Shown in pieces: positions 34,790 to 47,211 of a DNA stretch of 64,000 nt. The position numbers and the translations under genes are program-made. Within the stretch, counting starts at the first letter, position 1. Each line of letters opens with the position of its first letter. The notes beneath the pieces were generated by a model, which saw only the letters and a program-made list of their open reading frames with translations, ran no database searches and was not told the DNA's origin. Source of the DNA: an uncultured Cohaesibacter sp. (GTDB taxonomy: Bacteria > Pseudomonadota > Alphaproteobacteria > Rhizobiales > Cohaesibacteraceae); the NCBI RefSeq assembly GCF_963678225.1, contig NZ_OY782764.1, forward strand, positions 767,001-831,000, in the 5' to 3' direction.

Positions 34790-36268
34790 GTGATTCGGGT
34801 GCGAGACAAAAAGGCAAGCAGACCCACTCTGAGAACAAAGTCATGCACAAGGTCGTTACTCGGCCTTGCCTTTGCGGTTGTCACTCTGCTCACCCTGATA
34901 TCACAAACTGGGCTTGCCCAAGATGCTCAACCGCTTCCGACACCTGCACCCAATTCAGCAACGTCGATCCCGGATACAGCGGAAGAAGAGCCGCCGCAGA
35001 AAACCGAAGCCGAACAGCAGGCAGAACGGGCTCTGGAAGCGCGCCTGAAGGCGCGCAAGGATCAGGAAGAGGCCCTTGCGAACCTGGAATCCAGCATCGC
35101 CCTCTCCCAAAAGCGACAGGAAGAACTGAGCGCGGAAATCGACCAGCTGAAGTCAGATCGGGAGACCATCCAGAGCGATATGCTCGCCACCGGCGAACGC
35201 ATTTCCAATCTGGAAAGCTCCATATCGCAGCGCGAAGACCGGCTCAGAGTGTTGTTTGAAGATCAAACTGAGCTGAAGGTTTCGCTGGCCGAAGAACGGG
35301 ATTCCCTCTCCGAAATCCTGGCAGCGCTGCAAAGAATTGGCAGAAATCCGCCACCAGCCCTTGTCATTCGACCCAATGAAGCCCTTGATGCCGTCCGCTC
35401 TGCCATCCTGCTTTCCACGCTGGTTCCCGAAATCCGCGTGGAGGCCAATGCGTTGGCGACCCAACTGGCAGAACTGATCCGATTGCACAAAGACATCGAA
35501 GAAGAAAAGAACGCGCTGCAATCCAGCCTCGCCAGCCTTCAAGAAGAAAACGAGCGCCTTGCCCTGCTGATCGAGAAGAAGAAGACGCAGGAAGCAACCA
35601 CCGCTCAAGCAGCAGAGCAGGAGCAGCAAAAAACATCAGAACTGGCAGCCAGAGCCCGGACGCTTGAGCAACTCATCAATGGCATGGAACAGGAAATCGA
35701 AGCGGCCCGTATTGCTGTCAGGGAAGCGCAGGAAGCCGAGAAAAGAGCCATTGAGCAGGAAATTGAAACAAAAAAGCAAAAAATAGCCGCATTAAAAGAT
35801 GCCGCTCGCCTTTCTCCTGCCATACCTTTTGTTAAGATGAAAGGCCTTATGCATTTACCTGCCAATGGTGCAATTTTAAAAGCCTATGGCAATGATGATG
35901 GATTTGGGGGCCAAACCAAGGGCATGTCGGTTGCGACACGCATTGGCGCACAGGTCTCAAGCCCGGCCGATGGTTGGATTGTCTATGCAGGCCCCTTCCG
36001 CTCGTTTGGGAAACTCTTGATTATCAATGCCGGAGGCGGCTACCATATCGTTCTGTCAGGAATGGACGAAGTATATCCCGAAGTAGGGAGTTTTGTTTTG
36101 GCCAATGAACCTGTAGGAAAGATGCAGCAGACAAGACTGGCTTCCAGCGATTTACTGGATGCAAGCGCCTCGCGGCCAGTTTTATATATTGAATTGAGAA
36201 AAGATGGTGTTGCGATCGATCCTTCACCATGGTGGACAGCAGATTTGAAGGAAAAGGCAGACGGATGA
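34790..36268 (+). CDS. EnvC-like murein hydrolase activator (degenerate M23 domain)
   Basis: A 492-residue periplasmic protein. A signal/anchor helix (LLGLAFAVVTLLTLISQTGLA), a long coiled coil (about residues 65-345, rich in Glu/Gln/Lys heptads), and a C-terminal LytM/M23 domain. The zinc motifs are degraded: TKGMSV where H-x-G is normal, YHIVLSG instead of HxH, and LYIELRKDG. This is the pattern of EnvC/NlpD-type activators, which stimulate amidases during cell division rather than cut peptidoglycan. Start is a GTG at 34790 (another at 34799), uncertain. Its stop overlaps the ctpA start as ATGA. Typical neighbour of ctpA. Confidence 0.88.
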   Translation: MIRVRDKKASRPTLRTKSCTRSLLGLAFAVVTLLTLISQTGLAQDAQPLPTPAPNSATSIPDTAEEEPPQKTEAEQQAERALEARLKARKDQEEALANLESSIALSQKRQEELSAEIDQLKSDRETIQSDMLATGERISNLESSISQREDRLRVLFEDQTELKVSLAEERDSLSEILAALQRIGRNPPPALVIRPNEALDAVRSAILLSTLVPEIRVEANALATQLAELIRLHKDIEEEKNALQSSLASLQEENERLALLIEKKKTQEATTAQAAEQEQQKTSELAARARTLEQLINGMEQEIEAARIAVREAQEAEKRAIEQEIETKKQKIAALKDAARLSPAIPFVKMKGLMHLPANGAILKAYGNDDGFGGQTKGMSVATRIGAQVSSPADGWIVYAGPFRSFGKLLIINAGGGYHIVLSGMDEVYPEVGSFVLANEPVGKMQQTRLASSDLLDASASRPVLYIELRKDGVAIDPSPWWTADLKEKADG

Positions 36269-37659
36269 TCCGGAAACTTTCACTATTGCTAATCGGCGCT
36301 CTCATGGGAGCTGGTCTGGTCGTGACCCTTTCAGTTGCCTCTTGGGAGGCGACTGGCACCGCCAACGCCGCAAGTTCGGATACCTATCGCCAGCTGAATC
36401 TGTTTGGTGATGTGTTCGAACGCGTACGGCGCGAATATGTCGAGATTCCCGACGATGACAAGCTGATCGCTTCAGCCCTCAACGGAATGCTCACCTCGCT
36501 TGACCCGCATTCAAGCTACATGTCTCCGGACAGCTTCGAAGACATGACCGTTGAAACGCAGGGCGAGTTCGGTGGACTGGGCATTCAGGTGACCATGGAC
36601 AAGGGCGTCGTCAAGGTTATCTCCCCGATGGATGACACCCCAGCCCATGCCGCAGGCATTCTGGCCGATGACTATATCACCCATCTGGATGGCAAACCCG
36701 TGCGCGGCATGTCCCTCAGTGAGGCTGTGGACCAGATGCGTGGACGAGTTGGCACCAAGATCAAGCTGACGATCGTGCGCGAAAATGTAGAACAGCCGAT
36801 CGAAGTGGAAATCACGCGCGAAATCATCAAGCTGACCTCGGTCAAGTTCAAGGCACAGGGCGATATCGGCTATATCCGCATCACCCAGTTCAACGGCCAG
36901 GCCTTTGCCGGTCTGACAGATGCCATCGGAAAACTTGAAGAAGAAATCGGCGAAGACAAGATCAAGGGCTACATCCTTGACCTGCGCTCGAACCCGGGCG
37001 GACAGCTGGATCAGTCCATCGCCGTAGCCGACACTTTCCTTGATCAGGGCGAGATCGTCTCCACCCGTGGTCGCAACAAGGAAGAAGTCAAGCGCTACTA
37101 TTCCCGTGCTGGCGATCTGGCCAAGGGGCATCCGGTTATCGTGTTGATCAATGGTGGCTCTGCATCCGCATCCGAGATTGTTGCCGGTGCCCTGGCCGAT
37201 CATCACCGCGCTACGCTCGTTGGCTCCAAGTCGTTTGGCAAGGGATCGGTTCAGACCATCATCCCGCTCTCCAACAATGGCGCCATCCGCCTCACCACGG
37301 CGCGCTACTATACCCCGTCTGGCACGTCCATTCAGGCCAAGGGTATTGTGCCGGATATCTTCGTCAAACAGGAACTGCCTGACGATCTCAAGGACAAGTT
37401 CCCGCAGACGACGACCACGGAAGCCACGTTGAAAGGGCATCTGGAAGCTGAAGGCGAAAGCGAAACAGCAACCGATGCGCTGCTTGGTGAAGAGGAAACC
37501 GGCGAAGAAGCAAAGGATGAAAAGGATGAAAAGGAAGCCTATTCCCCATCCTATGTGCCTGTTGAAGCTGAAAAAGACACCCAGCTTCAGTTCGCTCTTG
37601 AGCTGATGCGAGGAGAAATCACCAATGAAGCTTTCCCCCCCAAAGGGGAAACAGAATAA
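36265..37659 (+). CDS. ctpA: C-terminal processing peptidase, S41 family
   Basis: A 464-residue periplasmic serine protease. Signal/anchor KLSLLLIGALMGAGLVVTLSVA, then the N-terminal helical segment, a PDZ domain (about residues 85-165, GEFGGLGIQVTMDKGVVKV), and the S41 core ILDLRSNPGGQLDQSIAVAD, catalytic Ser in NGGSASASEIVAGAL and catalytic Lys in SKSFGKGSVQTI. The tail is a low-complexity acidic region (EEETGEEAKDEKDEKEAY). It degrades tails of periplasmic proteins, often with EnvC/NlpI-like partners controlling wall hydrolases. Start 36265 overlaps the upstream stop; an ATG at 36229 is also in frame. Confidence 0.95.
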   Translation: MIRKLSLLLIGALMGAGLVVTLSVASWEATGTANAASSDTYRQLNLFGDVFERVRREYVEIPDDDKLIASALNGMLTSLDPHSSYMSPDSFEDMTVETQGEFGGLGIQVTMDKGVVKVISPMDDTPAHAAGILADDYITHLDGKPVRGMSLSEAVDQMRGRVGTKIKLTIVRENVEQPIEVEITREIIKLTSVKFKAQGDIGYIRITQFNGQAFAGLTDAIGKLEEEIGEDKIKGYILDLRSNPGGQLDQSIAVADTFLDQGEIVSTRGRNKEEVKRYYSRAGDLAKGHPVIVLINGGSASASEIVAGALADHHRATLVGSKSFGKGSVQTIIPLSNNGAIRLTTARYYTPSGTSIQAKGIVPDIFVKQELPDDLKDKFPQTTTTEATLKGHLEAEGESETATDALLGEEETGEEAKDEKDEKEAYSPSYVPVEAEKDTQLQFALELMRGEITNEAFPPKGETE

Positions 37660-37671
37660 AGCACTATCAAG

Positions 37672-37691
37672 GGTGGGCTGAACAGCCCACC
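37672..37691 (+). terminator. Hairpin between ctpA and YibQ-like gene
   Basis: A 9-bp stem, GGTGGGCTG/CAGCCCACC, followed by TTAACCCTCTTTT. The T tract is interrupted, so termination may be partial; 26 bases later the next gene starts. Confidence 0.45.
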
Positions 37692-37717
37692 TTAACCCTC
37701 TTTTGAGGAGACGGATC

Positions 37718-38833
37718 ATGGCGGCGAGTGATCTGAGCAAGCCTCTGGGCCAGAATCAAAGCGAAGCATCCGGATTGAGCCGGCTGTTCATGTTCGGCTC
37801 CTTCGGGTTGCTGGCGCTGGTTCTGCTCGGTCTTACATCCGTGATCATGCTGGCAGACAATCCCGACGGGGGATTGCCAACCGAAGAGGTTGATCTCAAC
37901 GCCTCCATCGATGCCAATTCGCGTGTTGGGGTTGCTGGCATTCGACCCAGCATCAAGCCGGGTATTCCAGAAACGGCCCGCCCAGATCAACAGGATTCTC
38001 CCTCGCCACAGCTTGAACAAGCCATGCCGGCAAGTACCAACACGTCAGACGATATTCGCGTGCTTGACCCTGCCGACCCCAGCTTGAGTTCGGCTACAGC
38101 AACCAACGGCACGGTGCCCTATGAAGCCTTTGCCCGCCCGATCAACACGGACGCCATTGCCGGACTGCCCAAAATCGCCATTATTGTGGATGGCCTTGGC
38201 CTTTCTCAAACCACGACAGAAGAAGCCCTCACCCTGCTTCCGCCAGATATAACCCTGGCCTTTGCCCCTTATGGCAACAGTCTTTCGCGCTGGACACGCA
38301 AGGCACGCAGTCAGGGCCATGAGCTGCTGGTGCAGGTTCCCATGGAGCCCTTTGACTATCCCAACAATGACCCCGGCCCGCATACCCTCCTGACATCGGC
38401 CAATGCCGAGGCGAACAAGGCCAATCTCAATTGGGTACTGGAGCGCTTTGATCAATATGTCGGTGTCATCAACTATATGGGGGCTCGCTTTGCCTCCGAT
38501 GAGCTGGCGGGCTCGGAATTCATGACCGAGTTGAAAAATAAAGGCCTTCTCTATGTCGAGAATGGCTCTTCAGGGCGCAGCCATCTCAACACCATCGCCA
38601 GCAAGATGAGCATTCCCAACCTGCGCTCGGATCTTGTTATCGACTTCAGAGGCCGCCCCTCGGACATCGAAACCCGCCTTGTTCAGCTCGAATCCATCGC
38701 ACAGGAAAGCGGGTCTGCGCTTGGTGTTGCCTCGGCCTTCCCCACCTCGATCAGATCCATTTCCGACTGGACCCAGTCCCTGCGGCAGCGTGGCTTCGCA
38801 CTGGTGCCCGTCACCACACTCCTGAAGCAATAA
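37718..38833 (+). CDS. Divergent polysaccharide deacetylase family protein (YibQ-like)
   Basis: A 371-residue protein with one N-terminal membrane helix (about residues 26-48, FGSFGLLALVLLGLTSVIML), a Pro/Ser/Asp-rich periplasmic linker, and a C-terminal domain (about 145-371): PKIAIIVDGLGLSQTTTEEAL, GHELLVQVPMEPFDYP, GVINYMGARFASD. This is the DUF610/YibQ family, a diverged NodB-like fold. It commonly follows ctpA and envC-like genes. Function in the wall is unproven. The ATG at 37718 has GAGGAG nine bases upstream. Confidence 0.9.
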   Translation: MAASDLSKPLGQNQSEASGLSRLFMFGSFGLLALVLLGLTSVIMLADNPDGGLPTEEVDLNASIDANSRVGVAGIRPSIKPGIPETARPDQQDSPSPQLEQAMPASTNTSDDIRVLDPADPSLSSATATNGTVPYEAFARPINTDAIAGLPKIAIIVDGLGLSQTTTEEALTLLPPDITLAFAPYGNSLSRWTRKARSQGHELLVQVPMEPFDYPNNDPGPHTLLTSANAEANKANLNWVLERFDQYVGVINYMGARFASDELAGSEFMTELKNKGLLYVENGSSGRSHLNTIASKMSIPNLRSDLVIDFRGRPSDIETRLVQLESIAQESGSALGVASAFPTSIRSISDWTQSLRQRGFALVPVTTLLKQ

Positions 38834-38843
38834 GGCACCCAAG

Positions 38844-39347
38844 ATGGCCAAAAAAGATAATCTACCCTACCGCGATTGCGTGGGCATCTGCCTGTTCAAC
38901 CATGAAAACAAGGTCTGGATCGGCAACCGCTATGGCGCGTCCAAACTAGAGAATAGCAATTATTCCTGGCAGATGCCCCAAGGCGGCATCGACAAGGGCG
39001 AGGAGCCCCTCCAGGCTGCAATCCGTGAGCTCTATGAGGAAACCTCCATCAAGTCCGTATCGCTCATCAGAGAGGCTCCAGACTGGCTGTATTATGACTT
39101 TCCCGATCATGTGGTTAAGGCTGGCAAAATAGGCAAGTTCAAGGGCCAAAGACAAAGATGGTTTGCCTTCCGCTTTGAAGGCGACGAATCCGAAATTGAC
39201 GTAATCAATCCAGCCAAAGGCAAGCATCCGCAGGAATTTGAAGGTTGGCGCTGGGAATCCTTGAGCAAAACACCAGACCTCATTGTTCCTTTCAAACGCG
39301 ATGTCTATCTGGATGTCGTCAAGGCCTTCGCCGATCTGGCAGCCTGA
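38844..39347 (+). CDS. rppH: RNA pyrophosphohydrolase (Nudix)
   Basis: 167 residues. The Nudix box is GGIDKGEEPLQAAIRELYEETSI, and the preceding WQMPQGG and following GQRQRWFAFRF fit RppH/NudH, which removes pyrophosphate from 5'-triphosphate RNA ends. The Nudix box ends EETSI where the consensus has EETG. CACCCAAG precedes the ATG, a weak site 10 bases after the upstream stop. Convergent with the chemotaxis gene. Confidence 0.94.
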   Translation: MAKKDNLPYRDCVGICLFNHENKVWIGNRYGASKLENSNYSWQMPQGGIDKGEEPLQAAIRELYEETSIKSVSLIREAPDWLYYDFPDHVVKAGKIGKFKGQRQRWFAFRFEGDESEIDVINPAKGKHPQEFEGWRWESLSKTPDLIVPFKRDVYLDVVKAFADLAA

Positions 39348-39383
39348 CCTGGCTGGCGTACCCTACAGCCGCAAGCCGCTCAT

Positions 39384-39411
39384 AAAAAATGAGGCTGCGC
39401 CGCGTAGCCTC
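39384..39411 (-). terminator. Intrinsic terminator of chemotaxis gene 1
   Basis: Minus strand: GAGGCT and AGCCTC arms with GCG/CGC inside, followed by A and six T. Lies 44 bases after the MCP stop. Confidence 0.7.
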
Positions 39412-39454
39412 AAAAGATGTTGGGGGACTTTTCTTATCGTTGCTCGCTCACCAA

Positions 39455-41563
39455 TTATGCATTGCGCACCTGCTCCATGAACTTGTCGACCTCAGACTTG
39501 AGCAGAGCTGATTGTTTGTTCAACTCGTCTGCAGCCCCCATCACCTGAGCAGACGCCGCCGCGGCTTCCTGCGAAGCTTTCGAAACATGCTGGATATTCT
39601 CGCTGACAACCTCGGTGCCCTGAGCGGCGTGGAACACGCTGCCCGAAATTTCCTTGGTCGCTGCATTCTGTTCTTCCATCGCCGATGCAATGGCGGCCGA
39701 AATCTCATCCAGACTTTGAATAACGTGCGACACCTCATCCATAGAGTTAGATGCATCCCGTGACGCGGTCTGGATCTCGTCAATCTGCTTGGCGATTTCT
39801 TCGGTAGCCTTGGCCGTTTGCCCGGCAAGCGCCTTGACCTCACCAGCCACCACTGCAAAGCCCTTACCAGCCTCTCCGGCTCTTGCCGATTCGATGGTCG
39901 CGTTGAGCGCCAGAAGGTTGGTTTGCTCGGCAATGGAAGAAATCATTTCCACGACCTTGCCAATCTTGGATGACGTCTCGGCCAGCGTCGCCATCTGCGC
40001 CGTTGTCTGGGTCACCTTGCCTGCCGCATCACGCGCACATTTGGACGCTTGTAGCACTTGCTCGCTGATCTCGCCAATTGTGCTCGTCATCTCCTCGGTT
40101 GCCGTGGCAACCGTCTGTACGTTGCCCGAGGTCTGCTGTGAGGCTGCGGAGGCGTCCGTCACCTGTTTGGCTGTCCGTTCGGAGACATCGGACATCGACT
40201 TGGCGCTGGCGTTCAGCTCGGTAGAGGCGGCCGAAACAGTCTGGACAATGCTGCCCACATGCGCATCGAAATCATCGGCCATGGCCATCATCATCTGCCG
40301 CTTTTCTTGCTCGGTTCGCCGCTTCTGCTCTTCCTGTTCTGCCTCCAGCTCACGCGCCCTGATCGCATTCTGCTTGAAAACTTCCACCGCTGCGGCCATC
40401 TTGCCAACTTCGTCACCACGCGCCACGCCGGGCACGTCAACGCCCAGTTCGCCATGCGCCAGACGCCCCATGGTCGAGGTCAGCGCCACGACTGGCCTGG
40501 TGATACCGCGCGCGATGATGAATGCGCTCGCGATACCAGCAATCAATGCAGCAGCACCGACACTCAGTAGCATGAAGTGGAAGTCGTCTATCTGCTTGTT
40601 CACACCTTCCTGTGTGCTCTCTTCTTCGGCTTTTGCGGAGACTGTAATGGCCTTGGCGGCAGCCATGATCTCGGTCGCACCTTCATCCAAGGTCTCCAGC
40701 CTGATACGCTGGCTCTCTTCGATGGCATCGACCATCTTCTGGAATGATGAAGCGTAAAGCTGTGTGTTTTTAAGCCCCAGCTCCAACTTGAACTGGTCCT
40801 GATCCCCCACAATCACCCCACGCATCTGCACAAGCTTGTTTTCCAACTCGGCCAAATGCTGGGTTACCTTGCCAGCCGCTTCTCTTTCTCCATCGGACCA
40901 GAATTTCATGACCGACAGCCGCGCGAGCAACATGCTCTCCTGCGCATCTCCGACCTTGTTCAGCAGGGAGAGCTGGCTGTTGGAGTAAGCACCTTCGTGG
41001 ACGTCATGCAAGGAACTCGTGATGATATCTCCGGTAGGCGCAAGGATGTCATAGAGCAGATGATGGGATTCTTCCTTCAACCGCGTGATGTCAACGAATC
41101 CATCTCTGTAAGCACCAAGTCTGCTCTCGATTTTGTTAAGCAGAGCCACTCGTTCCGGCTTTTGCAACTCATCATGCGCGTCAACCATCAGATTCTGGAT
41201 GACATCGAAGCGAGCCTTATACTCTTTCTCGGCTTCCTTTGCAGCTTCAGGAGACGAGGTTCCGACATATTCGCGCGCGGCCAGCTGCACCTCTGTTACG
41301 GCTCGTTGCATATCAGATAGCAAAAGAGCATCGCCTGCTTTGTCACCATAGATTACAATGCGACCTTCCAGCCCGGTCAGCTTCGAATTCCCGTAAATCG
41401 TCAGACCGGCCAAAAGGCAAAGCACAATGGCAAAGCCCAGATAAATCCGAGCACCAATTTTCACATTTCGGAAAAAGGAAAAGCCCCTCTTTTGCGAAGC
41501 GCCCGGAGAAATCAACGGAGCACTAACAAGAGAGGAACTACCCTCAGTTGATTGTATCGACAT
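39455..41563 (-). CDS. Methyl-accepting chemotaxis protein with helical bimodular-type sensor
   Basis: A 702-residue chemoreceptor. TM1 about residues 38-58 ([21 protein letters not shown]), a long helical periplasmic sensor (about 60-335; the HBM-like pattern [10 protein letters not shown] and [16 protein letters not shown]), TM2 about 340-362, HAMP ([23 protein letters not shown]), and a signalling domain whose tip includes [34 protein letters not shown] at 41563 has GGGGGA eight bases upstream. A perfect CtrA-type box is 74 bases upstream. It is paralogous to the receptor at 41941. Ligand unknown; HBM sensors often bind organic acids. Confidence 0.95.
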   Translation of the reverse strand: MSIQSTEGSSSLVSAPLISPGASQKRGFSFFRNVKIGARIYLGFAIVLCLLAGLTIYGNSKLTGLEGRIVIYGDKAGDALLLSDMQRAVTEVQLAAREYVGTSSPEAAKEAEKEYKARFDVIQNLMVDAHDELQKPERVALLNKIESRLGAYRDGFVDITRLKEESHHLLYDILAPTGDIITSSLHDVHEGAYSNSQLSLLNKVGDAQESMLLARLSVMKFWSDGEREAAGKVTQHLAELENKLVQMRGVIVGDQDQFKLELGLKNTQLYASSFQKMVDAIEESQRIRLETLDEGATEIMAAAKAITVSAKAEEESTQEGVNKQIDDFHFMLLSVGAAALIAGIASAFIIARGITRPVVALTSTMGRLAHGELGVDVPGVARGDEVGKMAAAVEVFKQNAIRARELEAEQEEQKRRTEQEKRQMMMAMADDFDAHVGSIVQTVSAASTELNASAKSMSDVSERTAKQVTDASAASQQTSGNVQTVATATEEMTSTIGEISEQVLQASKCARDAAGKVTQTTAQMATLAETSSKIGKVVEMISSIAEQTNLLALNATIESARAGEAGKGFAVVAGEVKALAGQTAKATEEIAKQIDEIQTASRDASNSMDEVSHVIQSLDEISAAIASAMEEQNAATKEISGSVFHAAQGTEVVSENIQHVSKASQEAAAASAQVMGAADELNKQSALLKSEVDKFMEQVRNA

Positions 41564-41636
41564 GCCAAGTTCCCCCAAGAGCATACACTTCCAGATGAGT
41601 TGAATCAGAAGACAACCTCAAGACTTGTTTAGCATG

Positions 41637-41652
41637 GTTAACAATTGGTTAA
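41637..41652 (-). promoter_or_regulatory. CtrA-type box upstream of chemotaxis gene 1
   Basis: Minus strand TTAA-CCAATTG-TTAAC is a perfect match to the alphaproteobacterial CtrA full site TTAA-N7-TTAAC. It lies 74 bases upstream of the ATG at 41563. The rest of the 377-base gap (41564-41940) is strongly AT-rich and contains no gene. Confidence 0.65.
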
Positions 41653-41884
41653 ATTTTACTGTAGGAATTATTAATGGAATTAAGGATCTGAATGTAAACG
41701 TTAATTTTGATTTATAAATTGTTAAAATATTTTTTCTATTCAATAGACTGACAATAATACATTTCGGTACAAAACCAATATGTCCAAAACCTATTTGACT
41801 TCGGATAGAATTTATATTTACAAATATTTGAATTTGTAAGTTACTTTCGAATCTATATTTCGGAATCACATTCTAAAATACTAT

Positions 41885-41916
41885 AAAAAAGGCCACGCTC
41901 AGAATGCGCGGCCTTT
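41885..41916 (-). terminator. Intrinsic terminator of chemotaxis gene 2
   Basis: Minus strand: AAAGGCC-G-CGC... pairs with GCG-T-GGCCTTT around a 7-base loop (one mismatch) and ends in six T. Lies 25 bases after the MCP stop. Confidence 0.8.
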
Positions 41917-41940
41917 CTCAAACGCGTGTCGTGAAAGGGA

Positions 41941-44031
41941 TTAGCCCTCACGAACGTGAGCAATGAAGCTCTGAACCTCAGACTTCAAGAAGTCGGATTG
42001 CTTCGCCAGTTCGCGCGCAGCAACCATAACATGTGACGATGCTTCGGAGGCTTCCTGCGACGCCTTCGAGACCGAATTGATGCTGTTGTCGACAATTTCC
42101 GTCCCTTGCGCAGCCTGATGGATCGAGCTTGAAATCTCGCTCGTAGCAGAATTCTGCTGTTCCATTGCTGAGGCAATCGTGGCCGTGAATTCGTCAAGTC
42201 TCTGGATAACCTGACTGACATCATGCATCGACAAGGATGCCTTTTCGGTCGCCGTCTGGATTTCGTTTATCTGCAATGCAATCTCATCGGTCGCCTTGGC
42301 GGTTTGTCCCGCCAGAGCCTTGACCTCACCTGCAACCACAGCAAACCCCTTACCTGCCTCACCGGCACGCGCCGATTCAATGGTCGCATTGAGAGCCAGA
42401 AGATTGGTTTGCTCCGCGATCTTGGAGATCATTTCGACCACTTCACCAATCTTGTTGGAGTTATGCGCAAGCATCTCCATCATCTGGTTGGTTGCATCCA
42501 CTTTGGTGACCGCATCTCGCGCAGAGCCGGATGCCTGTTGAACCTGCAGACTGATTTCTCCAATCGTGCTGGTCATCTCTTCAGTCGCCGTAGCAACCGT
42601 CTGTACGTTGCCCGACGTCTGAGCCGAGGCCACAGAGGCCTCCGAGACCTGCTTTTCAGTCTGCTCGGACACATCGGCCATTGCTTGCGCATTGGAGCTA
42701 AGCTCTTCAGAAGCACTAGACACAGTATCAATGATCCCGCCGATATGCTCGTTGAAGTCATCGGCCATCTTGCCCATCATCGCGCGCTTTTCATCTTCGG
42801 CACGGCGCTGGTTTTCTTCCTGCGTCTGCTCCAACTCTTTCGTGCGGAGAGCATTCTGCTTGAACACTTCCAGGGCTGCAGACATTTCTCCGATTTCGTC
42901 GCCCCGCTCCTTGCCTGGCACATCCAGATCGAGCTCTCCCGATGCCAGTTTCTTCATAGCCGCCGTAATCGCCAGCAAAGGCTTTGTGATGCCGCGAGAA
43001 ATCAATAAGGCACAGCCAACACCAACCAGCACGGAAAGGATTGTTGCTACAATCAGCATCTCCGTCGTGCTTTTGAAATTACTTTTAACTGACGCCTCAA
43101 CCGCATTGCTATCGGAGGATACGGTCGAAACAATCTCTCTTGATGCTGTCAGGATTTCAGTTGCACGGGTATCCAACGTTTGTTCGCGCACCATATTGCG
43201 CTCTGCAATGGTATTCTGCAAAGACGCCATCATGCTCTTATAGTCATCTACCCTTGACGACAGACGAATGAGCCCTGTCTTCAGATCCTCATTAACCGTT
43301 GCATCTCGGATCTTTCTGACCGCTGCTCGCAATGCGTCAAGATGGGAAGAAGCGGCAGCCAAGCTGTCTTCCTGACCGTCATCAATGAATTTCATCAAAT
43401 TTACGCGGGCGAGCAGCATGCTTTCCCGAATATCGACAGCATAGATGCTTAAGCCGAGGTCAAGGGAATTGGCGATTGTGTTGTCAATCGCGTCAATCTT
43501 GGTGTCAATATCATCTGAGATTTCAGCGAGTGTCTTATTGACCAACTCGTTGCGTTTATTCATCAGCGCGACAAGCGTATCAAAGCCGATGTCGTAATCT
43601 TCTACGTTGAAATCTATCGCTTCCAACAGCTTGATCCGGTCTGGATCGTCAATTTCGTCATGAGCTGTAGCCAGTAGCTGCCGCAGATCGGCGTAGCGCT
43701 GCTTGAAACGATCGACATTCTTCTTGCTAGGTTGCGACAGATATTCACGCGCTGACAATTGCAGATCAACCAGTTGTGTCTGAAGTTGCGTCGCTATAAT
43801 GGAATCGCCAGCAAAATCACCGTATTTCTCAAAACTCGTATCAAGTCTGTTCAATGCCTGCCCGGCAAAGAAGGACACGCCGTTAAGAACCGCGATCACG
43901 ACAAGAAAGCCAAGAAAGATTCGATGGCCTATTTTGAGGCGCTTAAGCCAATGCATCGGTTTACTTGCTTTCCGGCCCTTTTTGCGACCACGCCCCCCTG
44001 CGAGATCTGTGATTTCTTTGTTCCTAATCAT
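41941..44031 (-). CDS. Methyl-accepting chemotaxis protein with helical bimodular-type sensor
   Basis: A 696-residue chemoreceptor with the same layout as the one at 39455: a basic N terminus ([13 protein letters not shown]), TM1 ([21 protein letters not shown]), helical sensor with [14 protein letters not shown] and [18 protein letters not shown]2 ([21 protein letters not shown]), HAMP and the hairpin tip [28 protein letters not shown]. Signalling domains of the two receptors are nearly identical; sensor domains are much more diverged. Start has AAGGGA about nine bases upstream. A CtrA-type box is 75 bases upstream. Confidence 0.95.
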   Translation of the reverse strand: MIRNKEITDLAGGRGRKKGRKASKPMHWLKRLKIGHRIFLGFLVVIAVLNGVSFFAGQALNRLDTSFEKYGDFAGDSIIATQLQTQLVDLQLSAREYLSQPSKKNVDRFKQRYADLRQLLATAHDEIDDPDRIKLLEAIDFNVEDYDIGFDTLVALMNKRNELVNKTLAEISDDIDTKIDAIDNTIANSLDLGLSIYAVDIRESMLLARVNLMKFIDDGQEDSLAAASSHLDALRAAVRKIRDATVNEDLKTGLIRLSSRVDDYKSMMASLQNTIAERNMVREQTLDTRATEILTASREIVSTVSSDSNAVEASVKSNFKSTTEMLIVATILSVLVGVGCALLISRGITKPLLAITAAMKKLASGELDLDVPGKERGDEIGEMSAALEVFKQNALRTKELEQTQEENQRRAEDEKRAMMGKMADDFNEHIGGIIDTVSSASEELSSNAQAMADVSEQTEKQVSEASVASAQTSGNVQTVATATEEMTSTIGEISLQVQQASGSARDAVTKVDATNQMMEMLAHNSNKIGEVVEMISKIAEQTNLLALNATIESARAGEAGKGFAVVAGEVKALAGQTAKATDEIALQINEIQTATEKASLSMHDVSQVIQRLDEFTATIASAMEQQNSATSEISSSIHQAAQGTEIVDNSINSVSKASQEASEASSHVMVAARELAKQSDFLKSEVQSFIAHVREG

Positions 44032-44105
44032 CTGTTACTTCCCTTAAGCGACGCCTATGCGTGTTTCGCAACACATTCCACCCTCCTCTAGGATTGATTT
44101 CGGGA

Positions 44106-44121
44106 GTTAACGCTTCTTTAA
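44106..44121 (-). promoter_or_regulatory. CtrA-type box upstream of chemotaxis gene 2
   Basis: Minus strand TTAA-AGAAGCG-TTAAC, again a perfect TTAA-N7-TTAAC. It lies 75 bases upstream of the ATG at 44031, the same distance and orientation as the box of the neighbouring receptor gene. Confidence 0.65.
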
Positions 44122-44339
44122 ATCGCAAGGAAAAGGCGGGGGCCCCATTAGGCTATGCCACCGCAGGTTTAGAAATAAACATCAATAAATTCAGATAATT
44201 GCACTATTGAATCAACCTCTATTGGCAATTTTACTCCACAATATATTTTTCAACAAATGACGTATCTTTGTTCAACAACGTACAATATTGAGAAAAACAT
44301 CAATGATATAAATACTTACAAAATTTAAGTATTAAACAC
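44122..44339. other. AT-rich gap between chemotaxis gene 2 and atpC
   Basis: The intergenic region of 364 bases (44032-44395) holds the CtrA-type box, the atp terminator and otherwise AT-rich sequence. No gene or clear repeat is seen. Confidence 0.45.
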
Positions 44340-44369
44340 AAAAAAGCCGCGAATGAAACCATCCGCAGC
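44340..44369 (-). terminator. Intrinsic terminator of the atpHAGDC operon
   Basis: Minus strand GCTGCGGATG and CATTCGCGGC pair over ten positions (two G-T) around a four-base loop, then six T. Lies 26 bases after atpC. Confidence 0.85.
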
Positions 44370-44395
44370 TTCGTGATTGTAAATGTCTTGTTCAA

Positions 44396-44800
44396 TTACT
44401 GAGCGACAGCAACCTGGATCTTCTGCAAACGAGCAAGGCGCAAAGCCGCCTCGTTGCGCTGATCATCGGTCTCAGCGTCGGCGACATCCTCTTCGGCATC
44501 CTTGATCAACTGAGCCATCTTCTCATGGTCCAGCTCTTCAACAGGAAGCGCTTGTTCGACGAGGATCTTCAGACCCGTATCGTTGACATCGGCAAAACCA
44601 CCGCGAACATAAATATCACGTTTGCTGCCATCTTCCAGTTCTGCTTCGAGGATACCCGGAGCAATCGTGGAAATCACGGGAGCGTGGTTATTGAGCACGG
44701 TGAAGTAACCGTCTGAACCCGGAACCAGAACAGAGACACAGGATTCGGAAAGAACCAGCCTCTCGGGAGACACAAGTTCAAAACCAAAAGCTTCAGCCAT
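44396..44800 (-). CDS. atpC: F1 ATP synthase epsilon subunit
   Basis: 134 residues. The N-terminal beta sandwich (FELVSPERLVLSESCVSVLVPGSDGYFTVLNNHAPVIS) and C-terminal helices identify epsilon, which couples the central stalk to the c ring and can inhibit hydrolysis. It is last in the F1 operon, 39 bases after atpD. Confidence 0.96.
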   Translation of the reverse strand: MAEAFGFELVSPERLVLSESCVSVLVPGSDGYFTVLNNHAPVISTIAPGILEAELEDGSKRDIYVRGGFADVNDTGLKILVEQALPVEELDHEKMAQLIKDAEEDVADAETDDQRNEAALRLARLQKIQVAVAQ

Positions 44801-44839
44801 GATGTGTACCTACTTCCTTCTCCGCCGGGAAGAAGCCGC

Positions 44840-47181
<2,342 letters not shown>

Positions 47182-47211
47182 GATTAGCCTCCGTTCCCCG
47201 TCAGTCCAGAG

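Noticed and set aside
36511-37740. 409-codon minus-strand frame
   Set aside because: Antisense to ctpA, whose catalytic motifs are intact; no ribosome site or domain.
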